A stretch of 31,570 bases of DNA. Source: Chara braunii. Its lineage: Eukaryota; Streptophyta; Charophyceae; Charales; Characeae. The position numbers were made by a program, and so were the translations under genes. This document shows, piece after piece, positions 26,221-31,570 of the stretch. Below the pieces are notes generated by a model that had not been told where the DNA came from, ran no database searches, and was given only the letters and a program-made list of their open reading frames with translations. Positions within the stretch are counted from its first letter, which is position 1. Each line of letters begins with the position of its first letter. The stretch covers positions 1,936,813 through 1,968,382 of the forward strand of contig BFEA01000046.1 of the NCBI GenBank assembly GCA_003427395.1. Direction: 5' to 3'.

Positions 26221-27394
26221 GTTCAGGCTAAAAGTGACCTCTTCGTGGATGGCAAGGGAGGATTGCCTCTATTAAGAGTGGTTTATGGAAAAGAAGACAA
26301 CTGGAAATGATTGTTGCTCTACACAAGGGGGTTGCTGGTGGCTGTAGAGTTGCTGAAGGGACCTACTTCAAGACGGTAAAGCTTTACTTCTGGTCTGGCA
26401 TGAGCGACATGATTTACAGATTCTGTAAGTCATGTGTGTTATGTCAGAAGAGGTACGCAACAAGGATGATTGAGCCTTTGTTTCCTATTATTCTGGTGGA
26501 GTCAGGCAGTCGAGGCCACTTAGATCTCATCACCATGCTCCTAGGCAAGGGTGGTATGAGATACAGATTGAATATCAGGGATAATTTCTCAGGATATGTT
26601 GAGGCAAAGGCTCTGAAAAGAAAGACAGTCGAGCAAGTGGCTGACTGGATAGAGGAAGTCTATCTCAGGTACCCTTTATCAGAGGGGTTGTCTCAGATAG
26701 AGGATCCGAATTCAGGAATGAGATCGTTAGAAGAACCAATCTCAGACTAGGAGTCAGAATTCGGTATGTAACCACCTATCACCCTCGAGCAAATGCAGCA
26801 GTCGAAAGAGGTCACATGACGCTGAAAGATTCATTGGCTACATGGTGTGAAGGAAACCTCAATAATTGGCCAAAAGTATTGAGAGCTGCAGTTTATGTTG
26901 ACAACATCACCATTGATTATGCTCCATTCACTCTGTGGTATGGTCGGTATGCTACTTTGCCTATTGAAAGTATAATCAAGACATGGTCGAGCCAAAAAAG
27001 TGACAAAGAGTACTTCATTTCAGAACTTCTTCAGATAAGAATGAGACAGATATCAGAAGTTGACCAGGCAGTAATGGACGCGGCAGAGAGAATGACAACC
27101 ACTAGATTGGCAGATCAAGAGAGATGGTTCAAGAAGAGATATATAAGGAAAAAGAAACTGAAAGTTGGTGACGTTGTCCTCTTATTCGACAATTCCCTTG
27201 AGACTTAGTGGACTAAACGATTGGAGCCTAGATGGCTCAATCCTTACAGAATTACAGGTGAAGCTGAGGGCAAAGTTGATGAGATATCAGAGATGGATGG
27301 TTCAAGAGTTCATGACATGGTATCAGGGTCAAGACTTCGTAAGTTCATCTTCAGAGACCATGACTTGGTCCCTACAACGACTTCAAAAACATGA
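26221..27394 (+). pseudogene. integrase of the second gypsy remnant
   Basis: The zinc region is partial (LHKGVAGGCR then CKSCVLCQKRY). The catalytic core shows D in GHLDLITMLLG, D in VVSDRGSEF and E in ANAAVERGHM, so all three acids are present but in two frames (shift near 26682, stop after EPISD near 26748). The C-terminal part is RWFKKRYIRKKKLKVGDVVL, a TAG at 27206-27208, then WTKRLEPRWLNPYRI, a GPY/F-like module, and a final stop near 27394. It is clearly diverged from the other two integrases in the window. Confidence 0.85.
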
Positions 27395-27689
27395 AAGAAG
27401 AATCAGCCATCCAGTAATAGAGCTGCTTCAGAGGACTGAGAAAAATATAATGAGATGGAAAGGTACAACAAAGACAAGAACTTCAACCGATTTTGACTAT
27501 TCTTGCATTGTCAGTTCAGTATCAGCATGTCTGATTTTGTCATAAAGGACTAGAGAGAGACTTTTCAGATGACATGCATTCGTTTCTGATTCTAAACTGA
27601 TTTTATTATTTTCTATAAACGATGGAATCAACGAGATCGAAGTGTTATGCATGTTGAGCCGCAGTCGACCCACGAGCATCAGATCCCTG

Positions 27690-27702
27690 AGTGGGGAGTA
27701 AC
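27690..27702 (+). other. polypurine tract of the second gypsy remnant
   Basis: GAGTGGGGAGTAAC lies directly before a TGTAAAATG LTR start, the expected place for the plus-strand primer. Confidence 0.6.
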
Positions 27703-28330
27703 TGTAAAATGCAGTTGTAGTGATATTAAGTTAAGAGACCTCGTGGCTGTGGTACATCAAAAGAGTAATCAATTTTGATCTCGTGAAGAAGAGGGGATCT
27801 GGCGGGCATAAAAGAAGTCCAGCTCTACCTGACTAGAGACTTGTCAGTGGAGGGACTTCATGTCTTTTGACTAAGTTTCCTATCCAAGAGAGTTATCAAG
27901 AAGATGGCCATAAAGAAGTTCAGCCTTGCTTGACCAGAGAGTTGTCAGCATGGGGACTTCGTGTTTCTAGACTAAGTTGCGTATCCAATCAACGGTAAGG
28001 TCCTGTCAATCCTAGTCCGGTCCAGCAAGTACCACGAGGGACTGTGAGCACCATGGGCCGAAGGCAAAGGGCAGACCAACGAGTTTCAGAAGTATAAATC
28101 AAGAGGCAGCGCCCAACCATTCATTCATTCCTGCGTGAGCCATGCGGAAGCGCTGCTACAACTTGTGCAAGGAGGTCTGCAGAGAGCCCGGAGCTGAAGT
28201 GGGCGAGAGCGAAGGAACGTAGCATAGCGATAGGGTAGTTGTGGCCATAGCCGCCATGGTTAGAGTTAGAGTGTAGTGTGTGTGTGTATGTGTGAGTGCA
28301 GAGTATCGCGTTGTTGAGCGCATCGGTCCC
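27703..28330 (+). repeat. 3' LTR of the second gypsy remnant
   Basis: Begins TGTAAAATGCAG after the purine tract. Holds a ~101-bp tandem duplication (27801-28000) and a core promoter block (28013-28310) homologous to the chromovirus LTRs: TCCGGTCCAGCAAGTACC, TATAAATCAAGAGG, CCATTCATTCATTCCTGCG and CCATGCGGAAGCGCTGC. The right end is not certain. Alternatively, the homologous block is a truncated solo LTR of the chromovirus family in the opposite orientation. Confidence 0.65.
28093..28098 (+). promoter_or_regulatory. TATA box in the LTR promoter block
   Basis: TATAAA followed about 30 bp later by the conserved CATTCATTCATTCCTGCG block shared with the chromovirus LTRs; the same spacing is kept there. 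Confidence 0.65.
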
Positions 28331-29200
28331 ACACGGCGACCCTCCCGGCCGCGTCACGCAGAATCTGGCAGGACTTGTCGCGGAGAGCGTTTGCCGCTCC
28401 GGCTGAGTGCGCCAACCGTACCTCTCAAGAGCCCCTACGATAGGACAGGGTCACGCGAGGCACCGCTTACCTCCACCTGCGGGAGCTGTCACGATCCCTT
28501 AGGTGGGTGTATCCCTACCGAGCTACTGAACCACATGCGAAGGCTTTCCGTATGCAATCGCAGAGGTGACCCAGTTGAGGGCGTTTCTCGTTCGCTGTAG
28601 CATAGGGGGTACGCGCGGTTAACGCCCAAAATCGAACTTGCACGCAAATCGATGCGCTGGGGGGTTGAGGTCCCAAACGCGACTCGACAAAGGTCGACTA
28701 GGACGCATCCAGATGTTACACCACAACACTCACACACACACAAAAACAAATAACACAACAATACAACAAACCAACAACACAACAACACTCCTAGTCCCTT
28801 CAGTATCCGACCCATAACTTTCTGATGCGAGAATCAGATAGGTATCGCGCGCTGGGCTTTCGTATAAGAGTCGTGCGAGCGCATGGCCTCCTCATATCTA
28901 CCAGCAATGCATGAGTACGCAAGCAGTCGCAACGATGGAGTACCATGTGGTACCCATAATCGCGCGATCCTCGATAATCTCGAGGGTCACGTTCGACACT
29001 CAAGTGTCGGCTGACAAGCGCCTTGAGGAGTTAATCTCCCGACGCTAGACAACCGCCATGCGCGGGTGTAGACCACACCCTCTTCTGCGCCCTGAGCAGA
29101 GGGGTTGAGTAGACAACTCCAAGCTGTCGTGGCGGCCAGAGATCAAGGGGTTTGACTTTGACGGCTGCCACGGACTACAATGTCCAACCATGCTAACTCT
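28331..29200. other. unassigned GC-rich, structured stretch
   Basis: No protein or RNA family recognised. Enriched in short perfect palindromes, especially 28940-29009, and hairpins at 29081-29105 and 29126-29175. ACACAC/ACAACA low complexity at 28733-28790. I looked for rRNA and tRNA signatures and found none I could defend. Confidence 0.45.
28940..29009. repeat. cluster of four perfect palindromes
   Basis: In 70 bp: GTACCA-TG-TGGTAC (28940-28953), ATCGCGCGAT (28959-28968), CCTCGA-TAATC-TCGAGG (28969-28985) and CGACACT-CA-AGTGTCG (28994-29009). All arms match perfectly. Confidence 0.9.
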
Positions 29201-30440
29201 AAAAAGCAAAAAGTTAAAAAGGGATCTCTCTTTTCTCTCGATGTATAACTTATTTAATCACTGGGCGCAACCTCAATGGGTCGTGCAGACACCAGAAAAT
29301 ATGATATAAAAGTTATGAGATAGGAGATGATCACTTTCATAATCACAGTGCGGCTTCCTTCAAAAGTATATATATCTGCAAGTCTGGATTCAACTGACAT
29401 ACCTGCAATCACATCAAAGATCCACATCAACAGAGCACACACTACACGGGGTCAACTTCAACCGTTCTCTGCGCTCACACCCGTCGCTTACGCCATACAA
29501 ACCTCACTCTTTGCGCAACTCTCAAAATAAAATACTCAACATCTTTATTAAATGACCATTCAATTAAAGTCCGGGTAAAAACACAACAAAACAAATCAAA
29601 CCACATGGCTAAAGCCTTTAGGTTGAGTAGCAAGAGTGGAATAGAGTTGAGCCGGAAACCGACCTGTTATCTAAGGATAACAGAAGGTGATCCTTGTAGG
29701 ATCAGCTTGAAGCTCGTCAAGCCTTGAATCAATCTGAACAAAGGTGACCTGCAATGCAGCACAGCCCAGTACCCAAGCCATGCTCGAGTGATCAAGAAAT
29801 AATCCTACCTTCCTAACTAACCTCTGATGTTTATCTAAAAATGTAAGAAATTTCGGCAGCATATCCTCCTCTAAACAGGATGGATTGCCAGTCTTCTCAT
29901 AGTTGAAAATAATCCAACTCTCCAAATTCTACAAGGCAACGCTTCCCGTAGGAAATGTGCCTTTCCAGAATTTCTAGGAGTCCAAAAATAACTAACTCTC
30001 TGAGATTTGTAGAAATTTCGACAGCGCTTCACGTAGGAACAGGAGGCTGTCAAGATTTATACAAAGCTGAAAACAGAAAGACAAAGCAAAGCTATACTTG
30101 GGACTAACTTCTGACACTTGCTTTGATAGTTAGGACTGAAGATAGTTTATACGATCCCTTCCAGAAGATGGTATCGTGAGGTATCATCAATTCTATCTTC
30201 AAGTAAGGTCAGTCCTATCTTTATCCCAAGCTCTTCTTCCCATCATCCATCTCATCTACCTATGGCTCCAGCACTTGGCGAGCATCTAAACAGCTAACCT
30301 ATTGAAAAGACGTCCCAGAGTGAGAGCGCACAAGCATGCATAAACAAACATCTCTCACAATCCCACATCAGTTTGACCCAAGTAGTTCGTTAGATCACTC
30401 ATTTCTTCTCCCTTTGTATGTCTCTCTTGCTTATGGCATA
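29201..30440. other. unassigned AT-rich stretch
   Basis: No gene recognised. Contains motifs such as AATTTCGGCAGC and TTTCGACAGCGCTTCACGTAGG (about 29851 and 30020), repeated in variant form with GCAACGCTTCCCGTAGGAA (29937). This style is seen in long LTRs of some plant retrotransposons, so the region together with the following array may be one long LTR or leader. That is inference. Confidence 0.4.
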
Positions 30441-31570
30441 CAATCAGACAATGCCCTAATTTAAGGGTATGTCCAACTTGCCTAAGTAAACAAGTAAAGG
30501 TACGCACATCCGGACTGCCCTAACTTAAGGGTATGCCTATTCAGCTCTAAACAAAGTTACATAGGGCGTAGGATTAGGCTGCCCCAACTTAGGGGTGTGC
30601 CTAACCGGCCTAAAACAAGTACGAACGACGAATGGTCAGACCGCCCTAACTTAAGGGTACGTTTAACCCACATCACGTCAACGACAAGGGCATATCGCTA
30701 GGCTGCCCCAACTTAGGGGTACGCCTAGTTAGCCTAAACTATTTAAGTTACATAAGGCAACGCGACCAGACCGCCCTAACTTAAGGGTACACCGGATGCT
30801 TGAACAATCACAAACGACGTATGGCTAAGCCGCCCTAACTTAAGGGCACGCTTAGTCTCCGCAACGACAATATAAGATAACAACCATGAATACCTTTGCA
30901 CAAACTTTATAATTTTCTCTCTTGTTAGGCAGATGATCAGACCTACCCAACTTAGGGAGACATCCAATACTGCCTTGTGTTTAAAAGGGAAAATAAAATA
31001 AGATTTATATTAACTCTCTGCTCCTTTATATTATCACGAGCATAGGACTGAACCGCCCTAACTTAAGGGTACGCTCAGCCTGCCCGAATTACCTTCATTA
31101 TATTCTTCACTTGCTTCTCTTCTCTTTTTGTTCTACCTGACTTACTGACTGACTTTCCCAATTTAGGGTGCCCGGTCTGCCAGATGGTATGGATTCGTAT
31201 AATATATATCAAAATTATATACTTTTGGTTGGTCTTTTTGTTCATGGCTTATGACCGAGCCGCCCTAACTTAAGGGTACGCTCAGTCTTATGCCTTTGTC
31301 CCCCTCATAAGAAAACACACACACAACTGGCTCTACGCAACTTAGAATATTCCCAGCTTTGTTTTCAGCAACCCCAAAAGAAGCATCAGGATTCCGAACC
31401 TTTCCAACTTAGGGTGCCCGTCGTCCCGTTCAAAAACCCCAAAGGGAAACAAGTGGCTGGACCGTCCAACTTAGGATAGGCCCAGTCCTAAAAAGGTCAT
31501 GCAATCAGCCTTGCAAACATAAATGAAACACAGCACTGAACCCACTCAACTTAGAGGGATTCAGCCTTGG
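30440..31570. repeat. array of about 15 AACTTA-loop hairpin elements
   Basis: Core dyads start at about 30454, 30518, 30582, 30644, 30706, 30774, 30833, 30946, 31056, 31157, 31263, 31334, 31404, 31465 and 31545. The first seven are 59-68 bp apart, the next four 101-113 bp apart, the rest 60-80 bp. Most have loop AACTTA (two AATTTA) closed by a pairing stem: CCCT/AGGG in most, CCCC/GGGG in two, TCC/GGA and CTC/GAG in others. A second outer arm pairs in many copies, e.g. CTAAGC/GCTTAG (30825, 30849), CTAGGC/GCCTAG (30698, 30723), TTAGGC/GCCTAA (30574, 30598). The array runs off the window end. Confidence 0.92.

Larger units (their letters stand above)
25763..28330 (+). mobile_element. second plus-strand Ty3/gypsy remnant (integrase plus 3' LTR)
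   Basis: Starts abruptly at about 25762, where base composition changes from C-rich to A/G-rich. It holds an acidic region, an integrase and, after a purine-rich tract, an LTR beginning TGTAAAATGCAG (27703). Gag, protease and RT are absent. Either the GC-rich element inserted into it or the two were joined by deletion. Confidence 0.75.

Noticed and set aside
28331-29200. Ribosomal RNA or ITS fragment
   Set aside because: The GC-rich, structured look suggested it, but no conserved rRNA motif could be matched.
30440-31570. CRISPR array
   Set aside because: Repeats are not identical, the spacers share sequence, the spacing varies from 59 to 113 bp, and the context is eukaryotic.

Overview
This is eukaryotic, repeat-dominated nuclear DNA from a streptophyte (plant lineage). 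The evidence is three LTR-retrotransposon primer-binding sites resembling plant initiator-Met tRNA complements, Ty3/gypsy proteins including a chromodomain, a U6 snRNA copy, GT-AG style exons, and a fragment of plant-type mitochondrial DNA carrying rpl16 followed by rpl14. As I recall, land-plant mitochondria lack rpl14 and charophyte algae such as Chara keep it. A charophyte is therefore my best guess, not a proof.

Layout. 1-2675: (GA)n microsatellites, then unassigned sequence. 2676-13838: one complete but dead minus-strand Ty3/gypsy chromovirus. It has two ~905-bp LTRs about 2% apart, a candidate 4-bp target duplication, a tRNA-like primer site, gag, protease, RT-RNase H, integrase and a chromodomain. 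It carries many frameshifts and stops, a 1.5-kb tandem duplication of its gag-protease segment, and a ~490-bp mitochondrial insert between protease and RT. 13843-15045: an exact 11-bp-period TTCA array, one spliced-looking exon, and an intron-like stretch rich in GCCACGTCA. 15059-16400: a second minus-strand primer site, a putative LTR and a 203-bp tandem repeat. 16413-16556: a U6 retrocopy with A-rich tail and target duplication. 16743-17828: a phase-0 exon encoding a GW/WG-rich protein, the best host-gene candidate. 17830-22600: microsatellites, foldbacks beside a third primer site, tandem repeats, then a very AT-rich block. 22615-25762: a plus-strand Ty3/gypsy remnant whose RT and RNase H are missing. 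25763-28330: a second plus-strand gypsy remnant (integrase and 3' LTR). 28330-31570: unassigned sequence with a palindrome cluster, ending in an array of about 15 hairpins.

The most unusual signal is the terminal array (30440-31570). About 15 dyad elements have an almost invariant AACTTA loop, and their stem sequences differ between copies while pairing is mostly kept (CCCT/AGGG, CCCC/GGGG, TCC/GGA, CTC/GAG; outer arms also co-vary). This suggests selection on, or homogenisation of, a folded structure.

There is no operon logic here. The genes are mobile-element parts in various stages of decay, plus two isolated host-like exons. Single-base Ns and a 115-N gap show that the assembly struggled with repeats, so some frame breaks may be assembly errors.
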